From Microbacterium galbinum (GTDB lineage: Bacteria; Actinomycetota; Actinomycetes; Actinomycetales; Microbacteriaceae), in the NCBI RefSeq assembly GCF_023101185.1, contig NZ_CP078077.1, positions 835,630 through 899,629 on the forward strand: a stretch of 64,000 bases of DNA, read 5' to 3'. Position 1 is the stretch's first letter. Every line of letters starts with the position of its first letter. This document shows positions 9,978 through 18,675 of the stretch, one piece after another. A model generated the notes under the pieces. That model saw only the letters and a list, made by a program, of their open reading frames with translations, ran no database searches and was not told where the DNA came from. The position numbers and the translations under genes were made by a program.

Positions 9978-10481
9978 ATGGCCGCCGACACCCCTCCCCT
10001 CGACCCCGCCGAACTCGGTGCGTACTTCGCGCTGATCGAGGTGAGCAGCCTGCTGCGGCACGCCGTCGAACAGCAGCTGAAAGAGACCGGAGACCTCAGC
10101 TACGTGCAGTTCCAGCTGCTCGCGACCCTCGGGGATTCACCGAACGGCAGCGCCCGCATGACCGCGCTGGCCGATGGCGTCGTGCTCAGCCGCAGCGGCC
10201 TCACCCACCAGGCCGGCCTGCTCGAGAGGAGGGGCCTGGTGACGCGCGCCCCGTCGCCCGACGATGAGCGCGGCGTGACGCTCACGATCACCGACGCCGG
10301 GCGAGCCGTGCTCTCCGCAGTCTTCCCCGGGCACATCGGCGAGCTGCGAAGGCTGTTCCTCGCGCCGCTCGACGCCGACGACGTCCGCTCGCTCACCGCA
10401 CCGCTCGAGAAGGTGCGCGAGCACATGCGCCGGATCCCCCCGCGCTCGGCCGCGCCCCGCCGCCGCAGGACGGCCGAGTAG
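9978..10481 (+). CDS. MarR family transcriptional regulator
   Basis: 167-residue MarR protein with an N-terminal dimerisation helix (ALIEVSSLLRHAVEQQLKET), the helix-turn-helix region ALADGVVLSRSGLTHQAGLL, and the wing LVTRAPSPDDERGVTLTITD containing the conserved Asp-(x)-Arg. The tail ends with RSAAPRRRRTAE. The start at 9978 follows GGAGAAC. It is transcribed away from a quinone-oxidoreductase-like gene, and three TGCTTCGAtatCGAAGCA-type palindromes lie between them, so autoregulation plus repression of the neighbour is likely. No catalytic or metal-binding residues indicate the signal; loss of binding on exposure to phenolic or electrophilic compounds would be typical for the family. Confidence 0.9.
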   Translation: MAADTPPLDPAELGAYFALIEVSSLLRHAVEQQLKETGDLSYVQFQLLATLGDSPNGSARMTALADGVVLSRSGLTHQAGLLERRGLVTRAPSPDDERGVTLTITDAGRAVLSAVFPGHIGELRRLFLAPLDADDVRSLTAPLEKVREHMRRIPPRSAAPRRRRTAE

Positions 10482-10483
10482 CC

Positions 10484-11668
10484 CTACAGCCTCTCGACGA
10501 TCATCGCGTTGGCCATGCCGCCGCCCTCGCACATCGTCTGCAGCCCGTAGCGGCCACCCACCGCGTCGAGGTGATCCACGAGTGTTCCGAGCAGGCGCGT
10601 GCCCGACGAGCCGAGCGCATGTCCGAGCGCGATCGCGCCGCCGCGCGGGTTGAGCCTGGCCGGGTCGGCGCCGAGTTCGGCCGCCCAGGCCAGCGGCACC
10701 GACGCGAACGCCTCGTTCACCTCGTACGCATCGAGGTCGTCGATCGTGAGGCCGCTGCGGTCGAGGATCCGCCGGGTCGCCGGGATCGGCCCCGTCAGCA
10801 TCATCAGCGGGTCGTCGCCGACGACGGCGAACGAGCGGATGCCGGCGCGCGGAACCAACCCGAGCGATTCGGCTCTCTCGGCGCTCATCAGCAGCGCGGC
10901 CGAGGCGCCGTCGGTGAGCGGCGAGGAGTTGCCCGGGGTGATCCGCCAGTCGAGGTCGGGGAAGCGCGCGGCGAGTTGATCCGTGCGGAAGGCGGGGTTC
11001 AGACCCGCGAGCCCCTCCGCCGTGGTTCCCGCTCGCACGGTCTCGTCGCTCACGGCATCCGGCGCTTCGACGACCCCGACGACCGTGCGATCGAAGAAGC
11101 CCTCGGCCCAGGCATCCGCCGCCCGCCGGTGCGACTCGGCGGCGTAGGCGTCGAGCGCGTCACGGTCGAGCCCCCAGCGCTGCGCGATCAGCTCGGCCGA
11201 GACGCCCTGGTTCACCAGCCCCTCGGGATACCGGGCGCGCACGCGCGGTGACATCGGGGAGCCGCCGGCCGCCGACGATCCGAGGGGCACCCGGCTCATC
11301 GACTCGACCCCGCCCGCGATCACGATGTCGTAGGCGCCGGCCATGATCCCCTGCGCCGCGATGTGCACCGCCTGTTGACTCGACCCGCACTGCCGGTCGA
11401 TCGTCGCCCCCGGCACGCTCTCGTCGAAGCCCGCGGCCAGCACCGCCTGCCGCGCGATGTTCGTCGACTGGTCCCCCACCTGACTCACGCAGCCGAGCAA
11501 CACGTCGTCGATCTGACGCGAGTCGAGGCCGTTGCGCTCGAGCAGCGCCTGCAGCACTCCGGCGGCGAGATCGACCGGATGCACCCCCGAGAGCGCACCC
11601 CCGGGCTTGCCGCGCCCGACCGGGGTGCGGACGACATCGACCAGAACGGCTTCGCTGCGCGTGCTCAT
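10484..11668 (-). CDS. Acetyl-CoA C-acyltransferase (thiolase)
   Basis: 394-residue thiolase that cleaves 3-oxoacyl-CoA with CoA or condenses two acyl-CoAs. The nucleophilic Cys94 lies in DRQCGSSQQAVH. The second half carries VNEAFASVPLAW, the His motif GGAIALGHALGSSG, and the C-terminal acid/base Cys in QTMCEGGGMANAMI. Length and layout match FadA/AtoB-like enzymes. The start MSTRSEAVLVDVVRTPVGRG is at 11668. CAGAAT lies 6 nt upstream, fitting the leaderless pattern, though the GGGGGA spacer could also act as a ribosome-binding site. It is convergent with the MarR gene (2 bp between stops). Whether it serves fatty-acid or branched-chain oxidation is not determined. Confidence 0.92.
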   Translation of the reverse strand: MSTRSEAVLVDVVRTPVGRGKPGGALSGVHPVDLAAGVLQALLERNGLDSRQIDDVLLGCVSQVGDQSTNIARQAVLAAGFDESVPGATIDRQCGSSQQAVHIAAQGIMAGAYDIVIAGGVESMSRVPLGSSAAGGSPMSPRVRARYPEGLVNQGVSAELIAQRWGLDRDALDAYAAESHRRAADAWAEGFFDRTVVGVVEAPDAVSDETVRAGTTAEGLAGLNPAFRTDQLAARFPDLDWRITPGNSSPLTDGASAALLMSAERAESLGLVPRAGIRSFAVVGDDPLMMLTGPIPATRRILDRSGLTIDDLDAYEVNEAFASVPLAWAAELGADPARLNPRGGAIALGHALGSSGTRLLGTLVDHLDAVGGRYGLQTMCEGGGMANAMIVERL

Positions 11669-11812
11669 TCCCCCATTCTGCGCCGATCGCTGCGCCCGCG
11701 CCGTAATCCGGCCGTCACACGCCGCGAATAGAATCGACGACGCGCCATCACCCCGGCGCACCCCGCACGCAGGCCCGCGACCCGGGCCGCCCGCTCTCTC
11801 GAGGACCCCACC

Positions 11813-12397
11813 ATGTCCAGTGATCCCATCACCGTGTCCATCCGCCGTGAAGTCGACCCCGCCCGCATCGCCGAGGCGACCGCGTGGGTGCAGACCGGCG
11901 TCAACCTCGCCAACAAGTACCCGGGATTCCTCGGGTCGGGCTGGGTGCGGTCGGGGGATGAGACCAACGTCTGGCACATGCTGTACCGGTTCGCCGACGA
12001 GCAGACGCTCACCGCGTGGGAGGACTCCGGCGAGCGCGGTTGGTGGTTGTCGATGGGCGAGGGCTTCGTGCGCAGCGAGCGCTCCCGCCGCCGCACCGGG
12101 ATCGAGGGATGGTTCGACGAACCGACCACCGGCACGATCACGGTGCAGACGACGGATGGCCGGGCCGAGGTCGCGGTCGTGAACGCCCCGCCGCGGTGGA
12201 AGCAGGCGGTGTCGATCTGGCTCGGGTTCTTCCCGGTGAACCTCGCCTTCACGTACGCGATGTCACCCGTGCCGGGATGGGATGCGCTGCCGATCTGGCT
12301 GCGGGTGCTCGTGACCACCGCGGTGCTGACGCCGATCATGGCCTACTTCGTGCTGCCCTGGGTGACCCGGCGCCTGCGCCACTGGCTGGCGCGCTGA
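11813..12397 (+). CDS. Antibiotic biosynthesis monooxygenase (ABM)-like membrane protein
   Basis: 194-residue two-part protein. Residues 1-95 form an ABM-like ferredoxin fold (ITVSIRREVDPARIAEATAW, then LYRFADEQTLTAWEDSGERGWWL). Residues about 120-190 hold two or three transmembrane helices (WKQAVSIWLGFFPVNLAFTY and VLVTTAVLTPIMAYFVLPWV), ending in a basic tail. This fusion resembles the COG3224 group annotated as ABM-superfamily membrane enzymes; no reaction is known. It stands alone between the thiolase and an epimerase. Confidence 0.75.
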   Translation: MSSDPITVSIRREVDPARIAEATAWVQTGVNLANKYPGFLGSGWVRSGDETNVWHMLYRFADEQTLTAWEDSGERGWWLSMGEGFVRSERSRRRTGIEGWFDEPTTGTITVQTTDGRAEVAVVNAPPRWKQAVSIWLGFFPVNLAFTYAMSPVPGWDALPIWLRVLVTTAVLTPIMAYFVLPWVTRRLRHWLAR

Positions 12398-12443
12398 AGT
12401 CAAGGGACATCCCCGGGAGCGGATGCCGTGGCACTGTGGTGAC

Positions 12444-13289
12444 ATGCGCATCGCTCTCACCGGATCATCGGGCAAGCTCGGCCGCGTCGTCGCGAGGGAA
12501 CTCCGGGCGAACGGGTACGAAGTCATCGGGATGGACGTCACGGGGGTCCGCGGTCCGGACTTCGTGCAGGTCGATCTGACGGACTACGGGCAGGTGGTCG
12601 ACGCGTTCACCGCGGTCGGCGACCGGCACGACGGCATCGACGCGGTCGTGCATCTCGGGGCGATCCCCGCTCCCGGCATCCGCAGCGATGTCGCCACCTT
12701 CCACAACAACATGCCGGCCACGTTCAATGTGTTCTGGGCGGCGGTGCGCCTCGGCATCCGTCGCATCGTCTACGCGTCGAGCGAGACCGTGCTGGGGCTG
12801 CCGTTCGACGTGCCGCCGCCCTACATCCCGGTCGACGAGGACTACCCGCCCCGGCCCGAGTCGGTGTACTCGCTGGTGAAGACGCTCGAGGAGCAGCTGG
12901 CGACCGAGCTCGTGCGCTGGCACCCGGACGTGTCGATCACGGCACTGCGGTTCTCGAACGTCATGGACCCCGAGGACTACGCCGCCTTCCCCGCCTTCGA
13001 CGCCGATGCGACGCTGCGCAAGTGGAACCTGTGGGGCTACATCGACGCCCGCGACGGCGCCCAGGCCGTGCAGCGCGCCCTCGAGGTCGCGGCCCCCGGG
13101 TTCGACAGGTTCATCATCGCGGCCGCCGACACGGTGATGTCGCGGCCGAACGCCGAGCTGATCGCCGAGGTCTTCCCCGGTGTGCCGGTCACCCGCGACG
13201 TCGGGCCGAACGAGACGCTGCTGTCGATCGACCGGGCGCGGCGGGTGCTGGGCTACGACCCGCAGCACTCCTGGCGCAACGAGGTCTGA
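12444..13289 (+). CDS. NAD-dependent epimerase/dehydratase (extended SDR)
   Basis: 281-residue extended short-chain dehydrogenase of the sugar-nucleotide epimerase type. The N-terminal RIALTGSSGKLGRVVARELRANGY is the Rossmann GxxGxxG motif. The Ser is in YASSETVLG and the catalytic Tyr-x3-Lys is SVYSLVKTLEE. The shortish C-terminus ends GYDPQHSWRNEV. Many such proteins in actinobacteria act on free sugars or uronates, so the substrate is open. The ATG at 12444 is preferred to 12423: it has CACTGT exactly 6 nt upstream and no Shine-Dalgarno (leaderless pattern), and the added N-terminus is not conserved. Confidence 0.88.
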   Translation: MRIALTGSSGKLGRVVARELRANGYEVIGMDVTGVRGPDFVQVDLTDYGQVVDAFTAVGDRHDGIDAVVHLGAIPAPGIRSDVATFHNNMPATFNVFWAAVRLGIRRIVYASSETVLGLPFDVPPPYIPVDEDYPPRPESVYSLVKTLEEQLATELVRWHPDVSITALRFSNVMDPEDYAAFPAFDADATLRKWNLWGYIDARDGAQAVQRALEVAAPGFDRFIIAAADTVMSRPNAELIAEVFPGVPVTRDVGPNETLLSIDRARRVLGYDPQHSWRNEV

Positions 13290-13299
13290 CGCGCCTGCG

Positions 13300-13345
13300 G
13301 CAGGCGCTCGACAGGCTCAGCAACCCAGCTCTGGTCTCAGCAACC
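13300..13345. repeat. Dispersed repeat upstream of small membrane protein
   Basis: Partial copies of the family (CTCGACAGGCTCAGCAACCC followed by a second TCTCAGCAACCC) occupy the gap between the epimerase stop and the next start. A TACCGT leaderless -10 lies just after it. Confidence 0.65.
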
Positions 13346-13375
13346 CCGACGGCATCCACGCGCTACCGTCGAGGC

Positions 13376-13819
13376 ATGAGCCGCCCGCCCCGCGCACTCC
13401 GGATCCCGCTCGCCGCCGTCGCGACGTTCGCCCTGCTGTCCGCCCTCGCCGGCATGATCGGCCTGACCGTCGGCGGCGGCATGGGCGTGCCGACGGAGTG
13501 GCTGGAGGGCACGGGCTTCGACTCGTACGTGTGGCCGGGGGTGATCCTGGGCGTCGTCGTCGGGGGCGTGCAGGTGCTCGCGCTGGTCGCGCAGTTCGGC
13601 CGGTTCGCGCTCGCGTGGGGTATGCACGCGGCGGCGGGCATCACGATGATGATCTGGATCTTCGTCGAGATCGCGATCCTGCTCGTGTGGTCTCCACTGC
13701 ACGGCATCTTCTTCGCGACCGGTCTGATCCAGACGGTGCTGGCCGTCCTGGCGCTCGGGGCATGGCCGCGGCCGTTCTTCGCGCGGGATGCTCCGACGAG
13801 CTCAGCAACCCAGTTCTAG
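13376..13819 (+). CDS. Small integral membrane protein, unknown function
   Basis: 147-residue protein with four predicted transmembrane helices: roughly IPLAAVATFALLSALAGMIG, VWPGVILGVVVGGVQVLALV, HAAAGITMMIWIFVEIAILL and IFFATGLIQTVLAVLALGAW. I recognise no family. The ATG at 13376 has TACCGT 6 nt upstream, matching the leaderless pattern. The last ten codons (APTSSATQF) and the TAG stop come from a copy of the dispersed palindromic repeat (CTCAGCAACCCAGTTCTAG), so the native C-terminus was probably near ARD and the repeat now supplies the stop. Confidence 0.7.
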   Translation: MSRPPRALRIPLAAVATFALLSALAGMIGLTVGGGMGVPTEWLEGTGFDSYVWPGVILGVVVGGVQVLALVAQFGRFALAWGMHAAAGITMMIWIFVEIAILLVWSPLHGIFFATGLIQTVLAVLALGAWPRPFFARDAPTSSATQF

Positions 13820-13915
13820 ACACGTGGCGGGTGCTTCGACAAGCTCAGCAACCCAGTACTCGGCTCGCAACCCAGTTCCGAAACCTGGGTCCCTGAGCCT
13901 GTCGAAGGGCCCCAC
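13796..13915. repeat. Group of three dispersed palindromic repeats
   Basis: Copies at about 13796-13816 (overlapping a coding end), 13832-13856 (CTTCGACAAGCTCAGCAACC) and 13883-13913 (CCTGGGTCCCTGAGCCTGTC and onwards) fill the convergent gap between the membrane protein gene and the alditol oxidase gene. The opposite orientations could form a long hairpin acting as a two-way terminator. Confidence 0.75.
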
Positions 13916-13926
13916 CCGCAGAACGC

Positions 13927-15186
13927 CTACAGCCCGAGCCGCTCCAAGAACCCGTTCACCAACCGCCGCTCCGGGTCGAAGCGCGCGGCGAGCGCGGCGA
14001 AGTCGTCGAAGCGCGGATACCGTTCGCGCACCTCGGCGGCGTCGAGCGTGAACACCTTGCCCCAGTGCGGGCGGGCGGTGGGCGGCAGCGCCGCTTCGAG
14101 CGTCGGCAGGAATGCGCGCACAGCCGCTTCGTCGGGCTTCCAGGTGAAGTGGATGCCGACGGCATCCGTGCCGTACGACGAACTCAGCCAGAGGTCGTCG
14201 GCCTTCACCGTGCGGATCTCGTTCACCAGCAGCAGCGGAGCGATCTGCCCGGCGAGTGAGCGCACGGCTTGGATCGCGGCGACGGCGTCGGCCCGGGGCA
14301 CGAGGTACTCGCTCTGGATCTCGGCACCGGCCGAAGGGGTGAACTCGAGTTTGAAGTGCGCGAGCCGCTCGAACCACGGCCCGGGCGCGCCGAGCTGTTC
14401 GGTGCACGCGACGGGGTCGACGCCGAGGATCGGATGCCGCTTGCTCGCCGCGGCTTCGGCCCCCAGGCTCTCGAACAGGGACTCGCGGGCGGCCTCGCGC
14501 GCCTCGGGGAGGCGCTGCTTGACCCAGATCTGGTCGGCGACGTCGGTGTGCTGCCAGGTCGAGAAGATGCTGACGCTCGTGCCGATGCCGGTGACCGCTT
14601 CGAGGTCGGTGAGGATCGCGTCCCACGACGGGTGCTCGAAGACGTGCTGCGCGACGTCGTAGGTCGGCTCGACGTCGAGGGTGAGGTCGACGACCGCGCC
14701 GAGCGCACCGAGGCTCACGACCGCACCGTCGAAGTCGGCGTCACCGCGACGCAGCTCGCGCGTCTCGCCACCCGGGGTGACGATCGTGAGGGCGCGCACG
14801 GCACTCGCGAGAGAGCCGATCGCGTCACCCGAGCCGTGGGTTCCGGTGGCGACGGCTCCGGCGACGGAGATGTGCGGCAGCGAGGCGAGGTTGGCGAGTG
14901 CGAGCCCGTCGGCGGCGAGGAGCGGGGCGATGTCGCCGTAGCGCAGTCCTCCGACCACCCGCACGGCGTCGCGCTCCGGGCTCACCTCGAAGACCGCGGG
15001 CAGTCGGTCGAGGGCGATCAGCACGCCCTCGGTGTCGGCAATGTCGTTGAAGCAGTGGCGCGAGCCCAGCATCCGCACCGGTCCGCCCTGCGCGAGCAGC
15101 GCCCGCAGCTCGTCGATCGACGCCGGATGCTCGACCCGGGATGCCCGATAGGTGAGGTTGCCCGCCCAGTTGCGTTCGTTGCCCAT
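13927..15186 (-). CDS. aldO: FAD-dependent alditol oxidase (AldO family)
   Basis: 419-residue flavoprotein of the vanillyl-alcohol-oxidase fold, close in length to Streptomyces alditol oxidase. It oxidises the terminal hydroxyl of polyols such as xylitol or sorbitol to the aldose, giving H2O2. The FAD site is at the N-terminus: RMLGSRHCFNDIADT with His44 as the expected covalent FAD attachment, GGLRYGDIAPLL, and SVAGAVATGTHGSGD. The C-terminal domain ends RPHWGKVFTLDA and RRLVNGFLERLGL, typical of the D-arabinono-1,4-lactone oxidase group. The start at 15186 has TATGCT 6 nt upstream (leaderless pattern). It is divergent from a LacI gene with an operator-like site between, so it may belong to the same sugar regulon. 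Confidence 0.85.
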   Translation of the reverse strand: MGNERNWAGNLTYRASRVEHPASIDELRALLAQGGPVRMLGSRHCFNDIADTEGVLIALDRLPAVFEVSPERDAVRVVGGLRYGDIAPLLAADGLALANLASLPHISVAGAVATGTHGSGDAIGSLASAVRALTIVTPGGETRELRRGDADFDGAVVSLGALGAVVDLTLDVEPTYDVAQHVFEHPSWDAILTDLEAVTGIGTSVSIFSTWQHTDVADQIWVKQRLPEAREAARESLFESLGAEAAASKRHPILGVDPVACTEQLGAPGPWFERLAHFKLEFTPSAGAEIQSEYLVPRADAVAAIQAVRSLAGQIAPLLLVNEIRTVKADDLWLSSSYGTDAVGIHFTWKPDEAAVRAFLPTLEAALPPTARPHWGKVFTLDAAEVRERYPRFDDFAALAARFDPERRLVNGFLERLGL

Positions 15187-15214
15187 CGCGCCAGCATAGC
15201 CAGGAGCACATCCT

Positions 15215-15228
15215 CTACAACGATGTAC
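15215..15228. promoter_or_regulatory. Candidate LacI operator between alditol oxidase and lacI genes
   Basis: CTACAACGATGTAC matches the perfect palindrome TTACATCGATGTAA at 16351-16364 in 11 of 14 positions. It lies 29 bp before the oxidase start and 37 bp before the regulator start, so it could serve autoregulation and the divergent gene. Confidence 0.5.
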
Positions 15229-15264
15229 TGCGGCGGATGGCGACCCCGCCGGTAGGCTGACCGC

Positions 15265-16311
15265 ATGACGACGACCCCGCCGCGCCGCGCGACGATGAAA
15301 GACGTCGCCGCTCTCGCCGGCGTCTCACCGAAGACGGTCTCGAACGTCGTCACCGGCACCGTCCCCGTGAACGATGACACGCGCTCCAAGGTCGAGGCGG
15401 CGATGGCGCAGCTCGACTTCGTGCCGAATCTCAGCGCCCGCGGGTTGCGCAAGGGGCACTCGGGGATCATCGCCGTCGCCCTCCCCGATCTCGCGACCGC
15501 GTTCTCGGCCGAGCTCGTGCACCGCATCGTCGAAGCCGCGCACGAGCGGGGGCTGGCCGTGCAGATCGAGGAAACGGCATCCGAGCCCGAGCGTGAGAAG
15601 GAGCTGGTCTCCCGCGCCCGCGCCCACCTCGTCGACGGCCTGATCCTCAACCCCATCCGTCTCGAGGACAGCGTGCTCAAGTACGCCGACCGCCTGCCGC
15701 CGCTCGTCGTGATCGGCGAGGTCGAGCAGAACCGCGCCGATCACGTGCGCATCGACAGCCGGCTCGCCGCCGCCGACGCCACGCGGCACGTTCTCGCGCG
15801 CGGCGCCCGGCGGATCGCGGTGGTCGGCGCCGACGACGACCCCTCGGTCGCGACGGCGACGAGTCGCCTGCGACTCGAGGGCGTGCACGACGCACTGCGG
15901 GAGGCCGGCATCCCCCGCGACCCCGCGCTCGAGGTCAATCGTCTGCCGTGGGAGATGGCGGGCGGGGCGGATGCCGTGCGCACGCTGTTCGAGCGCGGCG
16001 TCGCTTTCGATGCGATCGTCGCTTTCACCGACTCCCTCGCCCTCGGTGCCCTGCACGCCCTGCACGACCGCGGTGTGCGCGTGCCGGAAGACGTGATCGT
16101 CACGGGCTTCGACGACGTCGAGTTCTCGAAGTACACCTCCCCCTCACTGACGACCATCGCGTTCGACCGTCGGGCCTTCGCGGTCGCCGCCCTCGGCCTG
16201 CTCGAGACCCGCATGGACGACCGGGCCGCTCCCCCGCGGGCGCTGACGCTGTCGCATCATCTCCTCGAGAGGGACAGCACGAAGGCCGCACCGCTCGGCT
16301 ACCGCCCTTAG
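15265..16311 (+). CDS. LacI family transcriptional regulator (arabinoside/sugar operon)
   Basis: 348-residue LacI/GalR repressor. The N-terminal helix-turn-helix is MKDVAALAGVSPKTVSNVV and the hinge helix is NLSARGLRKGHS. The periplasmic-binding-protein-like sugar domain covers residues 65-340, with IAVALPDLATAFSAELVHRI, RIAVVGADDD, FTDSLALGALHAL and VTGFDDVEFSKYTSPSLTTI. The start at 15265 has TAGGCT 6 nt upstream (leaderless pattern). Downstream lie an ABC sugar transporter and a GH51 arabinofuranosidase behind a perfect operator palindrome, so an arabino-oligosaccharide-derived sugar is the probable inducer (inference). Confidence 0.9.
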   Translation: MTTTPPRRATMKDVAALAGVSPKTVSNVVTGTVPVNDDTRSKVEAAMAQLDFVPNLSARGLRKGHSGIIAVALPDLATAFSAELVHRIVEAAHERGLAVQIEETASEPEREKELVSRARAHLVDGLILNPIRLEDSVLKYADRLPPLVVIGEVEQNRADHVRIDSRLAAADATRHVLARGARRIAVVGADDDPSVATATSRLRLEGVHDALREAGIPRDPALEVNRLPWEMAGGADAVRTLFERGVAFDAIVAFTDSLALGALHALHDRGVRVPEDVIVTGFDDVEFSKYTSPSLTTIAFDRRAFAVAALGLLETRMDDRAAPPRALTLSHHLLERDSTKAAPLGYRP

Positions 16312-16338
16312 GACCCTGCATTCGTTCGGATCGCACGC

Positions 16339-16367
16339 TTGCGCCCGCGATTACATCGATGTAATGA
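16339..16367 (+). promoter_or_regulatory. Promoter and LacI operator of the sugar ABC operon
   Basis: A -35-like TTGCGC (16339-16344) and -10-like TAATGA (16362-16367) are separated by 17 bp. The perfect 16 bp palindrome ATTACATCGATGTAAT (16350-16365) fills the spacer and overlaps the -10. This is classic repressor placement just ahead of the solute-binding protein gene. Confidence 0.75.
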
Positions 16368-16402
16368 TGAGGCGTCCACCATCCGGTCACGAAGGAGTGA
16401 CG

Positions 16403-17740
16403 ATGACGCCCCCGCTCGATCTGTCCCGCCGGCAGTTCCTCACCGCCGCCACGCTCACCGCCGGCGCAGCACTGCTCGCAGGCTGCTCCCCCCTTTCCCC
16501 CACCGGCTCTCGCACCGAGACCCTCCAGTTCTGGCACCTGCTCTCGGGAGGCGACGGCGTGACGATGTCGTCGCTGCTCGACGGTGTGAACTCGGCGCAG
16601 TCCGACTACCGCATCCGCCCCACCGTGCTCGCCTGGGGCACGCCGTACTACACGAAGCTCGCGATGGCGGGCGCCGGCGGACGCGCCCCCGACGTCGCGA
16701 TCATGCACGCCACCCGCGTGAACGGCTGGGCCCCCGGCGGGCTCCTCGACGCCTGGGACGTCGACCGCCTCGCCGAGCTCGGCGTCGATCGCTCCACCTT
16801 CCCCGGCCCGATCTGGGAGAAGGGCTTCGTCGGCGACCGGCTCTTCAGCGTCGCCCTCGACGCCCACCCCTTCGTGCTCATGTTCAACACCGACATCTGC
16901 GACGCCGCGGGGGTGCTCGACTCCGACGGCACGCTGCGTGAGACCTCGTCGCCCGAGGAGTTCGTCGACCAGCTCCGCGAGGTCGGCGCCCAGGCGCCCG
17001 ATCACGCGCTGTCGTTCGGCTACCTCGGCGACGGCGCGCAGATGTGGCGCCTGTTCTACGGCCTCTACGCCCAGCACGGCCTGCAGATCGAACTGCCCGT
17101 GGGCGGCAAGGCCGTGATCGACAAGGATGCCGCGGTCGAGGCGCTCCGCTTCATGCAGACGCTCCTCGACGGCGAGATCGCGGCCGCGCGCGCCGACTAC
17201 GGCGGAGCCGTGGCCGAGTTCGCGACCGGCAAGAGCGGCATGCTCATGACCGGTGTCTGGGAGCTGCGCACGATGCAGGCCGCGAACCTGCCGTTCGATG
17301 CGACGACGATCCCGACCCTCTACGGCACGCCGGCGGTGTACGCCGACTCGCACTCCTTCGTGCTGCCGCACCAGGCGAACGCGAACGACGAGCGCCGCGA
17401 CCTCGTGTACCGCTTCGTCGCCGACATGCTGAAGGACTCGTTCCAGTGGGCCGAGGCCGGGCACATCCCCGCCTACCTCCCCGTCACCTCGTCGCCCGCG
17501 TACGACGACCTCGTGCCCCAGGCGCACTACGCCTCGGCCGCCGACCACGTCGTCTACGACCCGACCGCGTGGTTCACGGGCTCCGGCTCGAGCTTCCAGG
17601 GCGAGTTCGGGGCCGCGGTGCAGAACGTGCTCCTCTCGGGCGCCGATCCGGCCGCCGCGATCGACCGCTTCGAAGCGCGCGTGAACACGCTGCTGCGCCA
17701 ACCCAATCCGGCCGACCCCGAGGGGACGTGGAAGTCATGA
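16403..17740 (+). CDS. Sugar ABC transporter, solute-binding lipoprotein
   Basis: 445-residue extracellular substrate-binding protein of the carbohydrate (CUT1, family 1) type. The N-terminus has twin arginines and a lipobox: LSRRQFLTAATL, then ALLAGC, so it is probably exported by Tat and lipidated. The mature part begins with TLQFWHLLSGGDGVTMSSLL, as in maltose/oligosaccharide binders, with later PAYLPVTSSPAYDDL. The start MTPPLDLSRRQF at 16403 is preceded by GAAGGAG; the longer frame to 16364 lies in the operator. It overlaps the first permease by ATGA. With the GH51 enzyme downstream, arabino-oligosaccharides are a reasonable substrate guess. Confidence 0.92.
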   Translation: MTPPLDLSRRQFLTAATLTAGAALLAGCSPLSPTGSRTETLQFWHLLSGGDGVTMSSLLDGVNSAQSDYRIRPTVLAWGTPYYTKLAMAGAGGRAPDVAIMHATRVNGWAPGGLLDAWDVDRLAELGVDRSTFPGPIWEKGFVGDRLFSVALDAHPFVLMFNTDICDAAGVLDSDGTLRETSSPEEFVDQLREVGAQAPDHALSFGYLGDGAQMWRLFYGLYAQHGLQIELPVGGKAVIDKDAAVEALRFMQTLLDGEIAAARADYGGAVAEFATGKSGMLMTGVWELRTMQAANLPFDATTIPTLYGTPAVYADSHSFVLPHQANANDERRDLVYRFVADMLKDSFQWAEAGHIPAYLPVTSSPAYDDLVPQAHYASAADHVVYDPTAWFTGSGSSFQGEFGAAVQNVLLSGADPAAAIDRFEARVNTLLRQPNPADPEGTWKS

Positions 17741-18675
17741 CCTCGACCGCCACCCGTACCCTCGTCACCGGCGGGGCATCCGACTTCCGTCTCCGCCGCG
17801 CCGGCTCCCGCAAGCGCGAGCAGCTCATCAGCTGGGCCTTCCTGGTTCCGTTCCTCATCGCGTTCGTGCTGTTCCTGGCATGGCCGATCCTGCACGGCAT
17901 CTATCTGAGCTTCACCGACCAGTCGCTCACGGGCGCCGGCGGAGGGTTCGTCGGCTTCGCGAACTACGCCGAAGCCCTCGTCGATCCCGTCATGTGGCAG
18001 TCGATGTGGAACACGGTGTGGTTCACGCTGCTGTCGACCGTGCCGCTCGTCGCCGTGGCCCTGCTCATGGCCGCGCTCGTCGATCGCGGCCTGCCCGGGC
18101 AGTGGCTCTGGCGGCTGTCGTTCTTCATGCCGTACCTGCTCGCGTCCACCGTGATCTCGCAGATCTGGGTCTGGATCTTCAACCCGCAGATCGGCGCGGC
18201 CAACAACATCCTGAAGTTCTTCGGCCTCGAGCCGATCGCGTGGCTGCAGAACTCCGACACCAACATGCTGTCGATCGTGATCGCGACGGTGTGGTGGACG
18301 GTCGGGTTCAACTTCCTGCTCTACCTCGCGGCCATGCAGAACATCCCCCCGCAGCAGTACGAGGCGGCATCCCTCGACGGGGCCGGCGCCTGGCGCCAGT
18401 TCTGGTCGATCACGCTCCCGCAGCTCGGACCTGCGACCGTGCTGATCCTCATCCTGCAGATCCTCGCGTCGCTGAAGCTGTTCGACCAGGCGTACCAGAT
18501 GCTCGGCGGGGTCGCGAGCGACACCACGCGCTCGATCGTGCAGTACATCTACGAGGCCGGCTTCGTGAACTACCGCTTCGGGTACTCCGCGGCGATCTCG
18601 TACGTCTTCTTCGCCCTCATCGTCATCATCGGCGTCGCGCAGGCCCTGGTCACGCGTCGCAAGAAGGAGCAGTGA
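17737..18675 (+). CDS. Sugar ABC transporter permease (MalF-like)
   Basis: 312-residue CUT1 permease with six transmembrane helices, the first being ISWAFLVPFLIAFVLFLAWP. The cytoplasmic EAA loop that contacts the ATPase is YEAASLDGAGAWRQFWSITL. The C-terminus VIIGVAQALVTRRKKEQ is positively charged. The start at 17737 overlaps the binding-protein stop (ATGA) and the stop overlaps the next permease start (TGATG), so the three are translated together. No ATPase gene is in the operon; CUT1 systems often share a distant MsiK-type ATPase. Confidence 0.93.
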   Translation: MTSTATRTLVTGGASDFRLRRAGSRKREQLISWAFLVPFLIAFVLFLAWPILHGIYLSFTDQSLTGAGGGFVGFANYAEALVDPVMWQSMWNTVWFTLLSTVPLVAVALLMAALVDRGLPGQWLWRLSFFMPYLLASTVISQIWVWIFNPQIGAANNILKFFGLEPIAWLQNSDTNMLSIVIATVWWTVGFNFLLYLAAMQNIPPQQYEAASLDGAGAWRQFWSITLPQLGPATVLILILQILASLKLFDQAYQMLGGVASDTTRSIVQYIYEAGFVNYRFGYSAAISYVFFALIVIIGVAQALVTRRKKEQ

